NCBI GenBank assembly: GCA_943787575.1
Contig: CALSMY010000014.1
Coordinates: 1-64,000 of the forward strand
Direction: 5' to 3'
DNA: 64,000 nt
From: an uncultured Opitutales bacterium
GTDB lineage: Bacteria > Verrucomicrobiota > Verrucomicrobiia > Opitutales > Seribacteraceae
The notes beneath the pieces were generated by a model. The model was not told where the DNA came from and did no database searches. It saw only the letters and a list, made by a program, of their open reading frames with translations. The translations under genes and the position numbers were made by a program. Shown here in pieces: positions 8,909 through 19,904 of this stretch. Each line of letters starts with the position of its first letter. Within the stretch, counting starts at the first letter, position 1.

Positions 8909-11587
8909 ATGAACCGCTCAAATACCTGGAAGCTTTTTTTCACCGCTCTTTTAACGGCGGTCGGCATATCCCTAATCCTCCCTTTTGAGGATCGGCCCCT
9001 TGGCGAATATGCCCTCTCCCAAGTAACCTCCGATGCCAATGCATCGAACCATGCAGGACACGAAAAGTTCTCAGAGGTGATTGATAATTTGCGTCTGCAA
9101 CTACCCGAAGACCAATCAATCGACTATGCAGCTTTGCGTGACTACGGAAAACGGAACCGTTTAGATTATGCTGCCTACTTCGAGGCCCCCCGCGGAGTCC
9201 TTGGCACAGTAGGTTCAAGGTTGGTTCCCTTTTTAGTTAAGCCAGGAATTCGAGCTGGCCATCTCAAGGATCGTGACAAACGCAACGATTTAATCCTTCG
9301 TACACTTCTTAAAAATTCACAAGCTGCAATCAAGCGGGGATTAGACCTGCGAGGTGGCATCGCATTTACCATGGAAGCGAACGACTTGAACATCTCCACA
9401 GACTTGGACCAGGCTTCAGGAGCCTCGCCCATGGACAAGGTGGTGGAGATTATGAGCGAGCGTCTCAATGCCTTTGGGGTTGCCGAGACTGTGGTACGTA
9501 AAAAAGGAGACCGGGCAATTGAGGTGCAAATTCCTGACCTTACGACCAAGCAGGATCCAGGAATTATTAATGAATTGCAAAAACCCGCGAAGCTTGAATT
9601 TCGAATCGTTAATACAAATAGCGAGGCACCCGTACCCGTGCAGGAAGGAGAGGAATGGACAGATGATGAAGGCATTCCTTACATTGCTCTTCTACGCAGT
9701 GATGCCCAACCCAATGAACGGCCGATTTGGGTTCGTAGGTTGTGGTCCGCAGATGGAGAAATTATTGCTGAGGCTTATCCCCGACAGGACCAAATGGGCG
9801 GGTGGGAAGTCGGCTTGGACTTTACCCCGGAGGGCGGACAGACTTTTGGAGATCTTACTGGCAAAATTGCTGAGTCGGCTGATTTAACTACGGGTATCCC
9901 TGGTCGTTTAGCCATCGTGCTTGACGGACAACTAGAAAGTGCTCCTACCGTAAAGGAACGTATTGGAGGTGGAAGTGCAGTAATCTCCGGAAACTTTAGC
10001 TTCCGGGAAGCTAAGATGCTATCGGATATTCTTAACAACCCCCTAAAAGTATCCCTCACCATTGGCGAGCAATATGAAGTCTCCCCCACATTGGCTGCCG
10101 GGGCTTTATCCAGTAGCTTGAACGCATGTTTGCTCGGAGCCGTGCTCGTGGTTGCTTTCATGATCGTATGGTACAAAGCAGGCGGAATGGTTGCCATTTT
10201 TTCAGTTGGATTGAATGTCCTCCTGGTAATAGCCACCTTGGCTGGTATCTTCCAAGCCACCTTTACCTTGCCTGGTATGGCTGCCTTGGTCCTTACCATT
10301 GGAATGGCAGTGGATGCTAATATTTTGATCTTTGAACGGATCAGGGAGGAATTGAGGGCGGGCAAGAGTCCGGAAAATGCCCTTGAGGGCGGATATGCCA
10401 AAGCCTTCTCAACTATCATTGACGCTAATCTTACAACTCTAATTACTGCAAGTATTTTGATCTGGCTAGGTACAGGACCCGTGAAAGGATTCGGTATTAC
10501 CCTGGCTATTGGTATTGCCACTTCTGTCTTTTGTGCCCTTTTCGTTAGCCGGATGTTGCTTACTCTGCTTGTAAAATCGGGCGTGCGCAACCTCATCAGT
10601 TTGCAAAGCATTCAAAAATCTGACCCCAAGCAAGGAATTGATTTTCACCGGTACCGCAAGGTCGCATTTCTTACTTCTTGGATCATCGTTGGAATTGGTA
10701 TTTTTTCGGTATACTCTAAACAAGACACGATTCTAGGGATTGATTTTCGTGGAGGAGAGGAATTAGTTGCTGGATTTTCTGAACCCATTGATGCTGGTAC
10801 CCTTGACGAATCATTCAAGTCCAATCCAGACCTCGGAGAAGTTCAACATGTTTATCGTTCTGAAGTGGGTTCGGGCGAAGGGGCAAGCCGTTTAGTTTTA
10901 CAGACGGAAGAAGGAAAATCCCGGGAAGCACTCGCACATTTGCAGGAAAATTTTCCCGAGGTTTCATTGGTCGAAGAAGGACTGAGTAACATTGGAGGAT
11001 CTGTCAGCGAACAAATAAAGAGCGACGCGATTCTTTCGGTATCAGTCGCCCTGTTTGGTATCCTACTCTATGTTGCTTTGCGGTTTGAGATGGGCTATGC
11101 CATCGGAGCGGTTGTGGCAACGATCCACGATATTTTAATGACCGTTGGTTTATTTGTACTCATAGGTCATTTATCAGACGGGATGCTTTGCTCCGGTCAG
11201 TTTACTGCTCCCATGCTTGCATCCATCCTCATGATCGTAGGTTACTCGATTAATGATACAATTGTGGTCTTTGACCGGATCCGGGAAGAATTGGAACTCA
11301 ACCCTGTGACCAATCTTCGAAAGATCGTAATGATTGCGATCAATCGTGTGCTTTCCCGTTCGATCCTCACTAGTTTTACCACCCTATTGGCTGCAACTTC
11401 TTTGTGGATTTTTGGAGCCGGAATTATCAACGATTTCGCCTTTGTATTTGTTATCGGTATTCTTACAGGAACTTTTTCATCCATCTTTATTGCCAGTCCG
11501 ATTTTCTACTTTTGGCACCGTGGAGACCGGAAGCATGTGGAAGAAGGAGAGTTGTTACCAAAGTACGACTGGCAAACCTCTAAATAA
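8909..11587 (+). CDS. secDF: Protein translocase SecDF fusion
   Basis: SecD (RGLDLRGGIAFTME; AAL..GMAVDANILIFERIREELRAGKS) and SecF (GIDFRGGEELV; GYSINDTIVVFDRIREEL) in one 892-aa ORF. Confidence 0.96.
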   Translation: MNRSNTWKLFFTALLTAVGISLILPFEDRPLGEYALSQVTSDANASNHAGHEKFSEVIDNLRLQLPEDQSIDYAALRDYGKRNRLDYAAYFEAPRGVLGTVGSRLVPFLVKPGIRAGHLKDRDKRNDLILRTLLKNSQAAIKRGLDLRGGIAFTMEANDLNISTDLDQASGASPMDKVVEIMSERLNAFGVAETVVRKKGDRAIEVQIPDLTTKQDPGIINELQKPAKLEFRIVNTNSEAPVPVQEGEEWTDDEGIPYIALLRSDAQPNERPIWVRRLWSADGEIIAEAYPRQDQMGGWEVGLDFTPEGGQTFGDLTGKIAESADLTTGIPGRLAIVLDGQLESAPTVKERIGGGSAVISGNFSFREAKMLSDILNNPLKVSLTIGEQYEVSPTLAAGALSSSLNACLLGAVLVVAFMIVWYKAGGMVAIFSVGLNVLLVIATLAGIFQATFTLPGMAALVLTIGMAVDANILIFERIREELRAGKSPENALEGGYAKAFSTIIDANLTTLITASILIWLGTGPVKGFGITLAIGIATSVFCALFVSRMLLTLLVKSGVRNLISLQSIQKSDPKQGIDFHRYRKVAFLTSWIIVGIGIFSVYSKQDTILGIDFRGGEELVAGFSEPIDAGTLDESFKSNPDLGEVQHVYRSEVGSGEGASRLVLQTEEGKSREALAHLQENFPEVSLVEEGLSNIGGSVSEQIKSDAILSVSVALFGILLYVALRFEMGYAIGAVVATIHDILMTVGLFVLIGHLSDGMLCSGQFTAPMLASILMIVGYSINDTIVVFDRIREELELNPVTNLRKIVMIAINRVLSRSILTSFTTLLAATSLWIFGAGIINDFAFVFVIGILTGTFSSIFIASPIFYFWHRGDRKHVEEGELLPKYDWQTSK

Positions 11588-11626
11588 TTACGAAATCTAT
11601 ATTCGTTTTTTAATTCCCGTTCGGTT

Positions 11627-13354
11627 TTGAAAAAATGGGCCGAGCGTTCGGCGGAACCAAAATCCGTTGAACTTTTACAACACAAGTTAGGAATCTCCTC
11701 ACTTTTGGCTAATCTTTTGGTTAAGCGCGGCCTGTTAAACCCAGACGAAGTCGAATGTTTCCTCAGGCCCAAGTTAAGACACCTAGAGGATCCCTTTGCC
11801 TTAGCAAATATGGACTTGGCCATTTCTAGAATTTTACAAGCCCGCGAGAAAAAAGAGAAAATCTTACTTATTGGAGATTATGATGTGGATGGAATTACCT
11901 CTTCTGTGATAACTCGCTTAGCCTTGGAGTCTCTGGGTATGGTTGTAGAAACCATCATCCCTAAGCGCTTGAGTGAAGGATATGGACTGACCCAAAAGGC
12001 TCTCGAACGAGGCCTTGGTAATGATAATTTTGGATTGGTCATGGCTTTGGACTGCGGGACCAATTCCTCGACTGAAGCAAACTACCTTAAATCTGAAGGA
12101 ATCGATTTGATCGTCGTTGATCATCATCAACTCAAGGGAGATCAAGCAGCAGATGCGATTTTGATCAACCCTCACCTTCAGGAAGATAAAGGAGAACCTT
12201 GGCGAAACCTCTGTACCGCTGGACTGTGTTTCAAATTAGTGCATGCACTTTATAAACGGGCCCGTGAATTAAACCTTCCTAACTCTTCAGAACTAACACC
12301 CAGAGATTTCCTGCCACTCTGTGCGATCGGTACATTGGCTGACCTTGTGCCCCTGAAGGATGAAAATCGGATCTTTTCGCGATTTGGAATCAAGCGATTA
12401 TTTATCGATGCCTCACCTGGTTTACTCGCTCTACTCGCTGAATGCGGCCTGGACGATTCCATTGAACCCGAAACCGAAGATATTACTTACAAACTTGCCC
12501 CCCGAATCAATGCCTGTGGAAGGTTGAATGAGCCTGAAACCGCAGTTTCCCTACTTTTAGAAAAAAACCAAAAGGAATGCAAAAGCCTTGCCCGGCAACT
12601 TACTCAATTTAACGAGGAAAGGAAGGGCATTGAAGCCAAACTAACTGCAGATGCCCTTGCACAAGCTGAGGAAAATTTCGCCAATGAACCTGCTGCTGTG
12701 GTTTGTGGCACTGGAGATGCATGGCACCCTGGAGTGGTAGGAATCGTGGCCGGAAAACTTGCCAATTCATTGAACAAACCCTGCCTGGTTTTGGCTCAGG
12801 CGGAAGGCGGAGAATACTGTGGTTCAGGACGAGGTGTAACGGGAGTAAACTTAGTCGAAATTCTCGCATCCTGCCAAGACAAGCTTACGCATTGGGGTGG
12901 ACATCCCGTTGCTGTAGGGCTCGGTTTGAAAGAGGATCAACTCGATACATTTATTGAGGAATTTTTAAAGGCCGCCAAAAGGAGTGGGTCAACAAAGGAA
13001 GAAACTCCTGAACTAATTATAGACGCCTGGGTATCGAAAAATGATTTACGCTATGAATTATTGGATGAAATTAATGGCTTAGGCCCTTTTGGGCAGGATA
13101 ATCGCGAACCCGTACTAGCTATAAAAAGGGTTTCGCTGGAGTCTCCCGTACGAAAAATTGGAAATGGAGAACATTTTCAATTTTCATTACGCAATTCAAA
13201 TGGATACATCCGAGGAATTGCCTGGAGAATGGCAGACCGAATACCCGAAGAGAATCAATCTATCGACCTCGCCTTTAAACTAAGAAGAAATTATTGGAAT
13301 GGACGAAGTTCCCTTCAACTGGTCTTGGAGGATTGGAAACCAAGTGATTCCTGA
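11627..13354 (+). CDS. recJ: Single-stranded-DNA-specific exonuclease RecJ
   Basis: LIGDYDVDGITS, VVDHHQLKG, TADLVPL-like ADLVPLKDENR, CGRGVTGVNLVEIL; DHH/DHHA1 architecture. Confidence 0.93.
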   Translation: MKKWAERSAEPKSVELLQHKLGISSLLANLLVKRGLLNPDEVECFLRPKLRHLEDPFALANMDLAISRILQAREKKEKILLIGDYDVDGITSSVITRLALESLGMVVETIIPKRLSEGYGLTQKALERGLGNDNFGLVMALDCGTNSSTEANYLKSEGIDLIVVDHHQLKGDQAADAILINPHLQEDKGEPWRNLCTAGLCFKLVHALYKRARELNLPNSSELTPRDFLPLCAIGTLADLVPLKDENRIFSRFGIKRLFIDASPGLLALLAECGLDDSIEPETEDITYKLAPRINACGRLNEPETAVSLLLEKNQKECKSLARQLTQFNEERKGIEAKLTADALAQAEENFANEPAAVVCGTGDAWHPGVVGIVAGKLANSLNKPCLVLAQAEGGEYCGSGRGVTGVNLVEILASCQDKLTHWGGHPVAVGLGLKEDQLDTFIEEFLKAAKRSGSTKEETPELIIDAWVSKNDLRYELLDEINGLGPFGQDNREPVLAIKRVSLESPVRKIGNGEHFQFSLRNSNGYIRGIAWRMADRIPEENQSIDLAFKLRRNYWNGRSSLQLVLEDWKPSDS

Positions 13355-13397
13355 ACCGCCCTTTAGAAAACCTCTCAGGATCAAATAACTCTAACGG

Positions 13398-14903
13398 TTA
13401 GGGGTTTATTTTTTCCTCCAAATAAGCAACCGCTTCATCCTCAGATAATCTTTCCTGCTTTGTGGAATCCCGATCGCGCAAGGTGATTGATCCATCCCCT
13501 TCTAAAGTGTCAAAGTCTACGGTTAATGCATAAGGTACGCCTGCTTCATCCGCCCGACGATAGCGGCGACCAATCGCTCCTGACTGATCGTACATCACAT
13601 TCCATTTTCTTTGTAACCGTTGATAAAGAGATTGAGCCTTCTCCACTAATTCCGGTTTGTTTTTAACCAGAGGGAAAACGGATGCCTTAATAGGTGCGAC
13701 CCTTGGATGAAATTTCATAACCGTTCGTTTTTCCCCACCAACTTCATCAATTTGATAGGCGGCACACAAAACTGCCAGGAATGTACGGTCTACCCCAAGA
13801 CTGGGCTCAATCACATTTGGCAGGTAGCGTTCCTTCAATCCCTCGTCAAAATACTCCAAGCTCTTTCCTGAGTGTTCCTGGTGCTGAGTGAGATCAAAGT
13901 TTCCTCGAGCGGCAATTCCTTCGAGCTCATGTTCACCGAAAGGAAATTTAAAGGTAATATCTGTACAAGCCTGAGCATAATGGGCGAGTTTGTTTTTGGG
14001 ATGAACCTCTTCCCCCAACATATCTGAGGTCAATCCAATCGATTGAAACCATTTCTTTCTGGCATCAATCCATTCGCGATGATAGCGAGGCCAATGCTCA
14101 TCTCCAGGCGGAATAAAGTATTCAATTTCCATCTGTTCAAATTCGCGCGAACGAAAGATAAAATTTCGGGGAGTAATTTCATTGCGAAAAGCCTTACCGA
14201 TTTGAGCAATGCCAAAAGGAACTTTCACGCGGCCCGTATCCACGATATTTTTAAAATTGGCAAAAATCCCCTGGGCTGTTTCAGGACGCAAGTAGCATTT
14301 GGAAGAACCATCTCTCAAAGCTCCCACATGAGTCTCGAACATCATATTAAACTCGCGCGGGGGAGTAAGAGAACCAGGCTTGCCCGTTGCCGGGGATGGA
14401 ACCAGTTGTTGCTGCTCGGTTGACAATTCGTCGTAAGGAAGAAGTTTGAGCTCGCTCAGGCTTCCCTGCTTGGCTGCTTTTCGCTTGATAGATTCTGCCA
14501 TTTTAGCCGCATCCTCCTGCATGGATTCAGACTCAAGCATAGATATCCAACCCAAGGAATCTCCATCCACCAAAACTTCTGCAGCAAAAAGCTGATCCGC
14601 ACGGTACCGCATTTTAGACTCCTTACAATCTACCATTGGATCGGTGAATCCGTCCACATGACCGGAAGCTTGCCATATCCTTGGATTCATAATGATACTC
14701 GAATCGAGTCCCACCATGTCATCCCGGCGACGCACCATATCTTCCCACCAGGCATCTTTTATGTTCTTGCGCAACTCCACACCAAGCGGGCCGTAGTCAA
14801 AGAAACCATTTAAACCGCCGTAAATTTCAGATGATTGAAATACAAATCCGCGCCTTTTGGACAGGGATATGATTTCCTCGATCAAGCTATTTTCCTTACT
14901 CAT
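13398..14903 (-). CDS. glyS: Glycyl-tRNA synthetase (single-chain class II)
   Basis: [62 protein letters not shown]. Confidence 0.95.
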   Translation of the reverse strand: MSKENSLIEEIISLSKRRGFVFQSSEIYGGLNGFFDYGPLGVELRKNIKDAWWEDMVRRRDDMVGLDSSIIMNPRIWQASGHVDGFTDPMVDCKESKMRYRADQLFAAEVLVDGDSLGWISMLESESMQEDAAKMAESIKRKAAKQGSLSELKLLPYDELSTEQQQLVPSPATGKPGSLTPPREFNMMFETHVGALRDGSSKCYLRPETAQGIFANFKNIVDTGRVKVPFGIAQIGKAFRNEITPRNFIFRSREFEQMEIEYFIPPGDEHWPRYHREWIDARKKWFQSIGLTSDMLGEEVHPKNKLAHYAQACTDITFKFPFGEHELEGIAARGNFDLTQHQEHSGKSLEYFDEGLKERYLPNVIEPSLGVDRTFLAVLCAAYQIDEVGGEKRTVMKFHPRVAPIKASVFPLVKNKPELVEKAQSLYQRLQRKWNVMYDQSGAIGRRYRRADEAGVPYALTVDFDTLEGDGSITLRDRDSTKQERLSEDEAVAYLEEKINP

Positions 14904-14982
14904 TTTAAAAAATGATATAACCTAGCTATTACCCGGTGACTGGACAATCTAATAACAAGCCAGTTTTTGAGCAAAGTTCATG

Positions 14983-15012
14983 TTGACTCCGAGTGAGTAA
15001 AATTTTTGTATT
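14983..15012 (+). promoter_or_regulatory. Possible sigma70-type promoter
   Basis: TTGACT (14983-14988), 18-bp spacer, TGTATT (15007-15012), upstream of the ATG at 15038. Confidence 0.35.
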
Positions 15013-15037
15013 AACCTTGATGGGCAAATACTCGACC

Positions 15038-15292
15038 ATGCAAAAAAGGCTTCTTCCTCTTTGCTTACTTGCATTGGTAAGTTTGGCGTCATCCAGTTGT
15101 GGATTGAATCCTAAAAAATATTTTTCTAAAAAAGTAAATTTAGCGGGAGTGGTAACTCACGAACCTGCTTCATACACTCCTATCGAAACAGGAACCTTTC
15201 GGTTAAGCTCTGATGAGTTGGTGAACCGGAGAGACCACAAGGGTGGAAAAACCACTCTTTTTTGGGGTTTGCTTACTTACACAGATTATTAA
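15038..15292 (+). CDS. Small putative lipoprotein
   Basis: MQKRLLPLCLLALVSLASSSCGLNPKKYF lipobox; ATG at 15038 preferred over the ORF-track start at 14993. Confidence 0.55.
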   Translation: MQKRLLPLCLLALVSLASSSCGLNPKKYFSKKVNLAGVVTHEPASYTPIETGTFRLSSDELVNRRDHKGGKTTLFWGLLTYTDY

Positions 15293-15303
15293 TCCGTAAA
15301 TTC

Positions 15304-15317
15304 GCGAGTTAACTCGC
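15304..15317. promoter_or_regulatory. 14-bp perfect palindrome GCGAGTTAACTCGC
   Basis: Direct read; lies between the lipoprotein stop and the fur-like start. Confidence 0.5.
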
Positions 15318-15333
15318 AATTCTAAGCTTTTCA

Positions 15334-15350
15334 GGAATTAGAATAATTCC
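15334..15350. promoter_or_regulatory. Perfect dyad GGAATTA-GAA-TAATTCC, candidate operator of the fur-suf cluster
   Basis: Direct read; about 47 bp upstream of the likely ATG (15397). Confidence 0.5.
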
Positions 15351-15396
15351 AATTTAGCTTGTGAAGTATCTGACATTGGATAAGATTATACTTTCA

Positions 15397-15834
15397 ATGC
15401 CTAACTCACTTTCATCATTCAATAGAGATACTTTTAACACAGCTCTGCGTGAAAAAGGCCTACGCCCGACTAAACAACGAGCCTGTGTTTACGGAGTAAT
15501 TCTTGATAAGCGGGACCATCCAACTGCTGACGATATTTATGACCGAGTTAAAAGGCATTTGCCGGGAACTTCTTTTGCTACGGTTTATAACTGCCTTGAA
15601 ACCCTAGTTGGATGCGACTTGGTTAGGCAAGTTAACATGGATCGCTCCCCTACCCGCTACTGTCCAAATCTTACACCTCACGCTCATTTCAGGTGTACTC
15701 AGTCTGGCAAGATTTATGATGTCGAAATCGATAATGATACATTATCACTAATGCAAGCACTTGTACCCGAAGGATTTGAAGCAGAAAACCTAGACCTATC
15801 TTTTTCAGGAACAGCTAAATCTTCAAATAATTAG
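15397..15834 (+). CDS. Fur-family transcriptional regulator
   Basis: [63 protein letters not shown] winged-helix; [16 protein letters not shown]; first Met of the domain at 15397. Confidence 0.9.
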   Translation: MPNSLSSFNRDTFNTALREKGLRPTKQRACVYGVILDKRDHPTADDIYDRVKRHLPGTSFATVYNCLETLVGCDLVRQVNMDRSPTRYCPNLTPHAHFRCTQSGKIYDVEIDNDTLSLMQALVPEGFEAENLDLSFSGTAKSSNN

Positions 15835-15866
15835 AGTCTCCAAACTTTTACACCTACCTACCAATT

Positions 15867-16622
15867 GTGAACTCATTAAAAATTGATAACCTACAAGCCT
15901 CTATAGGCGACAAAAGCATACTCCATGGACTTTCCCTGGAAATACCCAAAGGCGAAGTCCATGCAATCATGGGTCCGAACGGAAGTGGAAAGAGTACCTT
16001 GGCTAAGGTATTGTCTGGTCACCCCGATTACGAAGTAACAGGTGGAACCGCGACCTTAGATGATGACAGCCTGCTTGGTTTGGAACCTGATGAAATATCA
16101 AGGCTTGGATTATTTCTCGCCTTTCAATACCCGATGGAAGTTCCAGGGGTAAGTATCGCTAACTTTATAAGAGCGGCGCTAAATGCTCGATTAAAAGAAG
16201 GCGAAAAAATAAAGGCAGTTGAGTATTATAAAGATTTGTATGCCCACATGGATGATTTGGGTATGGACCGAAAGTTTACTTCCCGTTCACTTAATGACGG
16301 ATTTTCAGGCGGTGAAAAGAAACGTTGTGAGATCCTGCAGATGTCGATGTTAAACCCCAAGTATGCGATTTTAGATGAAACAGATAGTGGTTTGGATATT
16401 GACGCCTTGCGAGTGGTTTCAGACGGGGTTAACCGGATGCGTAATCCAGAGCGAGGAATCCTCGTGATTACCCATTACCAAAGGCTTTTAGATTACATCG
16501 TGCCGGATTATGTCCATGTGATGTCAGAAGGAAAAATTGTCCGTACCGGTGGCAAGGAACTTGCCCTTGAATTAGAAGACCGCGGATACGACTGGATCAA
16601 ACAAGAAGCTGTCGCTTCGTAG
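15867..16622 (+). CDS. sufC: Fe-S assembly ATPase SufC
   Basis: [69 protein letters not shown]. Confidence 0.97.
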   Translation: MNSLKIDNLQASIGDKSILHGLSLEIPKGEVHAIMGPNGSGKSTLAKVLSGHPDYEVTGGTATLDDDSLLGLEPDEISRLGLFLAFQYPMEVPGVSIANFIRAALNARLKEGEKIKAVEYYKDLYAHMDDLGMDRKFTSRSLNDGFSGGEKKRCEILQMSMLNPKYAILDETDSGLDIDALRVVSDGVNRMRNPERGILVITHYQRLLDYIVPDYVHVMSEGKIVRTGGKELALELEDRGYDWIKQEAVAS

Positions 16623-16646
16623 AACCCTCCCTACCCCCATTTACAT

Positions 16647-18053
16647 ATGATTAGTCCGTCCCAACTCGATGTTGATCGCGATAAAGGTAATTTTCACTAC
16701 GATACCGATTATTCCTTCGATGCCGGTATCGGTTTATCCGAAGATGTAGTCCGCTACATTTCAGAGGTTAAAAAAGAGGATCCTTGGATGCTTGATTTCA
16801 GGCTAAAAGCATTATCCACTTTCGAGAAAAAGCCTATGCCTACTCATTGGGCAACCGATGACTTGAAAAACATTAATTTCGATGTCATTCGCTATTATTT
16901 GGCCAAAGGTCAGCAACCAAGCCGGACATGGGACGAGGTGCCGGATGATATCAAAAATACTTTTGAGCGCCTGGGTATCCCCGAGCAGGAAAGAAAATTT
17001 CTTGCCGGCGTGGAAGCCCAGTTCGACAGTGAAGCGGCTTACTCGAATATGAAAGAGGACCTAGCAAAAGAAGGGGTTATCTTCGTGGGTTCAACCGAAG
17101 GATTAAAAGAACATCCGGAAATATTCCGCAAATGGTTTGGAAAAGTTATCCCAACCTCAGACAACAAATTTTCAGCCCTAAACAGTGCGGTGTTCAGTGG
17201 AGGTAGTTTTATTTACATTCCACCGGGAGTTAAACTTGCTCAGCCTCTTCAGGCTTATTTCCGTATTAATGCAGAAAACTTTGGTCAATTTGAACGTACC
17301 CTAATCATTGCCGACGAAGGTTCTGAAGTCATGTACATGGAAGGTTGCACTGCACCAAAATTCGAAACCTCAACCCTGCACAGTGCAGTGGTTGAATTGG
17401 TCGCATTAAAGGGAGCTAAAATCCAATATGTAACCGTTCAAAACTGGTCCAATAATGTATTTAATTTGGTTACCAAGCGTGCTCTTGCCGAAGAAGAGGC
17501 TGAGGTAAGATGGATCGATTGTAATATCGGTTCTCGCCTAACAATGAAATATCCCGGAGTTATTTTAAAGGGAAGAAAAGCCCGCGGTGAAGTTGTCTCT
17601 ATAGCCTTGGCAAATGATGGCCAGCATCAGGACACCGGAGCAAAAATGGTTCATGCCGCCGATGAAACCACCAGTAATGTAGTTTCCAAGTCTATTTCCA
17701 TTGGTGACGGGCGCTCTTCTTACCGTGGATTGGTGCAAATGCCCGGACATTTGAAGGGCTGTAAAAACAATACCGAATGCGATGCCCTTTTGATTAACAA
17801 CAAAAGCCAAACCGATACCTATCCTGCGATTACCGTGCAAGGAGATGCTAATTCAGTCCAGCATGAAGCCAGTGTTTCCAAGGTCAGTGCCGAGCAAATA
17901 TTTTACATGAAGCAACGTGGATTAGGGGAAGCCGAAGCGATGAGTCTATGCGTAAATGGATTCGTCAATGATTTGATTCGAGAATTCCCTATGGAATACA
18001 GTGTGGAACTAAAACGCTTAATTGATCTGGAGATGGAGGGCTCCGTAGGATAA
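16647..18053 (+). CDS. sufB: Fe-S cluster assembly scaffold SufB
   Basis: [48 protein letters not shown]; next to sufC. Confidence 0.97.
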   Translation: MISPSQLDVDRDKGNFHYDTDYSFDAGIGLSEDVVRYISEVKKEDPWMLDFRLKALSTFEKKPMPTHWATDDLKNINFDVIRYYLAKGQQPSRTWDEVPDDIKNTFERLGIPEQERKFLAGVEAQFDSEAAYSNMKEDLAKEGVIFVGSTEGLKEHPEIFRKWFGKVIPTSDNKFSALNSAVFSGGSFIYIPPGVKLAQPLQAYFRINAENFGQFERTLIIADEGSEVMYMEGCTAPKFETSTLHSAVVELVALKGAKIQYVTVQNWSNNVFNLVTKRALAEEEAEVRWIDCNIGSRLTMKYPGVILKGRKARGEVVSIALANDGQHQDTGAKMVHAADETTSNVVSKSISIGDGRSSYRGLVQMPGHLKGCKNNTECDALLINNKSQTDTYPAITVQGDANSVQHEASVSKVSAEQIFYMKQRGLGEAEAMSLCVNGFVNDLIREFPMEYSVELKRLIDLEMEGSVG

Positions 18054-18062
18054 TTCGTCGTC

Positions 18063-19319
18063 ATGAGCCAAGAAACTCTTACATCTCCCGTTTCCATGCC
18101 TCCCTTCTCTTTTAATCAACCTCAAACCTTCGAACTCTTTGCTGAAGGCAGATCCTGGGAACCCGGTTGGCTGGCCGACTACCGCAAGGAATGTTGGGAA
18201 CAATTCTCCGCTTTACCAGATAGGATTCTCAAAGATGAAAGATGGCGGTTTTCTCCCCGTGCTCGTTTTGGGCTTACTAAAATCGACGGATTGGCAAACG
18301 CCAAAGAATCTCTACTTATCGAATCTGCCAGCACCGTGGATGGTATATCCTTTGATCTTTTGGATCGTTTGATCCTTGACCAAGCTCATTCACTTTCGCT
18401 GCTTCCCAAAATTTCCGGTCCAAATTTAGGGGCTGATGATTACTCCTTGCTAACCGGGGCTTTTGCAGAAAATGGGTTTATACTGCGTGCTCAAGCTTCA
18501 ACACGATCAGATGAACCTTTAATCATTGAGCATCGGGAACCAGAGGCAGGGAAAATCGCTTTTCATCACAACCTCATCGAACTGGAAGCTCATGCAGAGG
18601 TCACCTTGATTGAAAAACTTACGGCACATCCAGATAATCCGGGTGGTCATATTTCCAATCTTTTAAAAGTGCGCCTTGGGGAAGGTGCCCGCCTAAACCG
18701 AGTGGTTCTACAAGAATGTTCCCAGAGTTCATCCCTAGTACAAATGGAAAATTTCATTGTGGGGAAAAATGCCAACTTAAACACGGTTACCTTACATCTT
18801 GGATCTGGCCAATCCCGTATCGAGTCAAAAGGTGTTTTGCAGGGAGACGGGGCTAATTTTGATTACGGCTCAGTCTACCTTGGTAAGAATGATCAGCTTT
18901 TTGACCAACGGACCATCCAGGTACATGAAGCCCCTCACTGCACAAGTAATTTGCTTTGCAAAAATGTTTTGTGTAACCAATCAAGGTCGATTTTTTCTGG
19001 TTTAATTAAAGTGGAAGAGGAAGCTCAGCATACCGACGCTTATCAAACCAATCGAAACTTGCTTCTTGGATCAGAAGGAAAAGCAGACTCTTTGCCTGGG
19101 TTGGAAATTTTAGCAAACGAAGTTAAATGCAGTCATGGTGCCACCACCAGCAGAATTGATCCTCAGGATTTATTCTATCTGCAAAGCCGAGGAATTACTT
19201 CAGAAAAGTCTGAAAAATTAATTGCCCTTGGTTTCCTTAACGAGCCATTGATGGGGATAAACGATAAAAACACCAGAGAATGGGCTTTGCAATGCCTGGA
19301 ATCTTCTTTTGCGTCCTAG
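18063..19319 (+). CDS. sufD: Fe-S cluster assembly protein SufD
   Basis: SufB/D core (IFSGLIKVEEEAQHTDAYQTNRNLLLGSEGKADSLPGLEILANEVKCSHGATTSRIDPQDLFYLQSRGI). Confidence 0.94.
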   Translation: MSQETLTSPVSMPPFSFNQPQTFELFAEGRSWEPGWLADYRKECWEQFSALPDRILKDERWRFSPRARFGLTKIDGLANAKESLLIESASTVDGISFDLLDRLILDQAHSLSLLPKISGPNLGADDYSLLTGAFAENGFILRAQASTRSDEPLIIEHREPEAGKIAFHHNLIELEAHAEVTLIEKLTAHPDNPGGHISNLLKVRLGEGARLNRVVLQECSQSSSLVQMENFIVGKNANLNTVTLHLGSGQSRIESKGVLQGDGANFDYGSVYLGKNDQLFDQRTIQVHEAPHCTSNLLCKNVLCNQSRSIFSGLIKVEEEAQHTDAYQTNRNLLLGSEGKADSLPGLEILANEVKCSHGATTSRIDPQDLFYLQSRGITSEKSEKLIALGFLNEPLMGINDKNTREWALQCLESSFAS

Positions 19320-19331
19320 CTATTTAAATAT

Positions 19332-19877
19332 ATGAGCCAACAAGAAGTTGAACTTACCCGTGATGTAGTTGCTACTTTAATTCCACACGGTGAAGAATTT
19401 ACCTTAGGTCGGGGTGAGAAAGTAACCATCACCCACCGGCTTGGTGGAAACTTCACCGTTATGACCCTTCAGGGAATGTACCGTATTGCTGCCCGCGATG
19501 CCGATTCCTTGGGCGAAGATCTTAAAGAAGCGTCCAAGCTACCTGATGATGGAAATGCTAAGCCTGCAAGCGTTGAGGAGATTAAGGAAAACCTAAAGAC
19601 CGTGTTCGATCCTGAAATTCCCGTAAATGTGGTCGATCTCGGCTTAATTTACCGGGTGGAATTAGAGGATACTAATGACCATGGTCGTGTGGCCTATGTT
19701 GATCTAACTCTTACCGCCCCGGGTTGTGGCATGGGACCAGTCATTGCAGATGACTGCAAAGGAAAAGTACTTGAACTTCCAGGAATTGATCATGCAGAGG
19801 TGGAAATTGTTTGGGATCCCCCATGGACACAGGACATGATTTCTGAGGAAGGTAAAATGGAACTTGGCCTTATTTAA
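19332..19877 (+). CDS. sufT: SufT-like protein (MIP18/DUF59 domain)
   Basis: VFDPEIPVNVVDLGLIYRVE..DLTLTAPGCGMGPVIADD..VEIVWDPPWTQDMISEEGKMELG, after sufD. Confidence 0.9.
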   Translation: MSQQEVELTRDVVATLIPHGEEFTLGRGEKVTITHRLGGNFTVMTLQGMYRIAARDADSLGEDLKEASKLPDDGNAKPASVEEIKENLKTVFDPEIPVNVVDLGLIYRVELEDTNDHGRVAYVDLTLTAPGCGMGPVIADDCKGKVLELPGIDHAEVEIVWDPPWTQDMISEEGKMELGLI

Positions 19878-19904
19878 ACTTCAAGGCCACACACCACAAA
19901 TATT

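Noticed and set aside
9175-9675. 166-aa antisense ORF
   Set aside because: Fully antisense to secDF with no domain resemblance.
9775-10611. 278-aa antisense ORF
   Set aside because: Antisense shadow of secDF; low-complexity Ser/Pro/Arg composition typical of opposite-frame translation.
13391-13401. Terminator hairpin CTAACGGTTAG between recJ and glyS
   Set aside because: Only a 5-bp stem overlapping the glyS stop codon, with no convincing U-tract.
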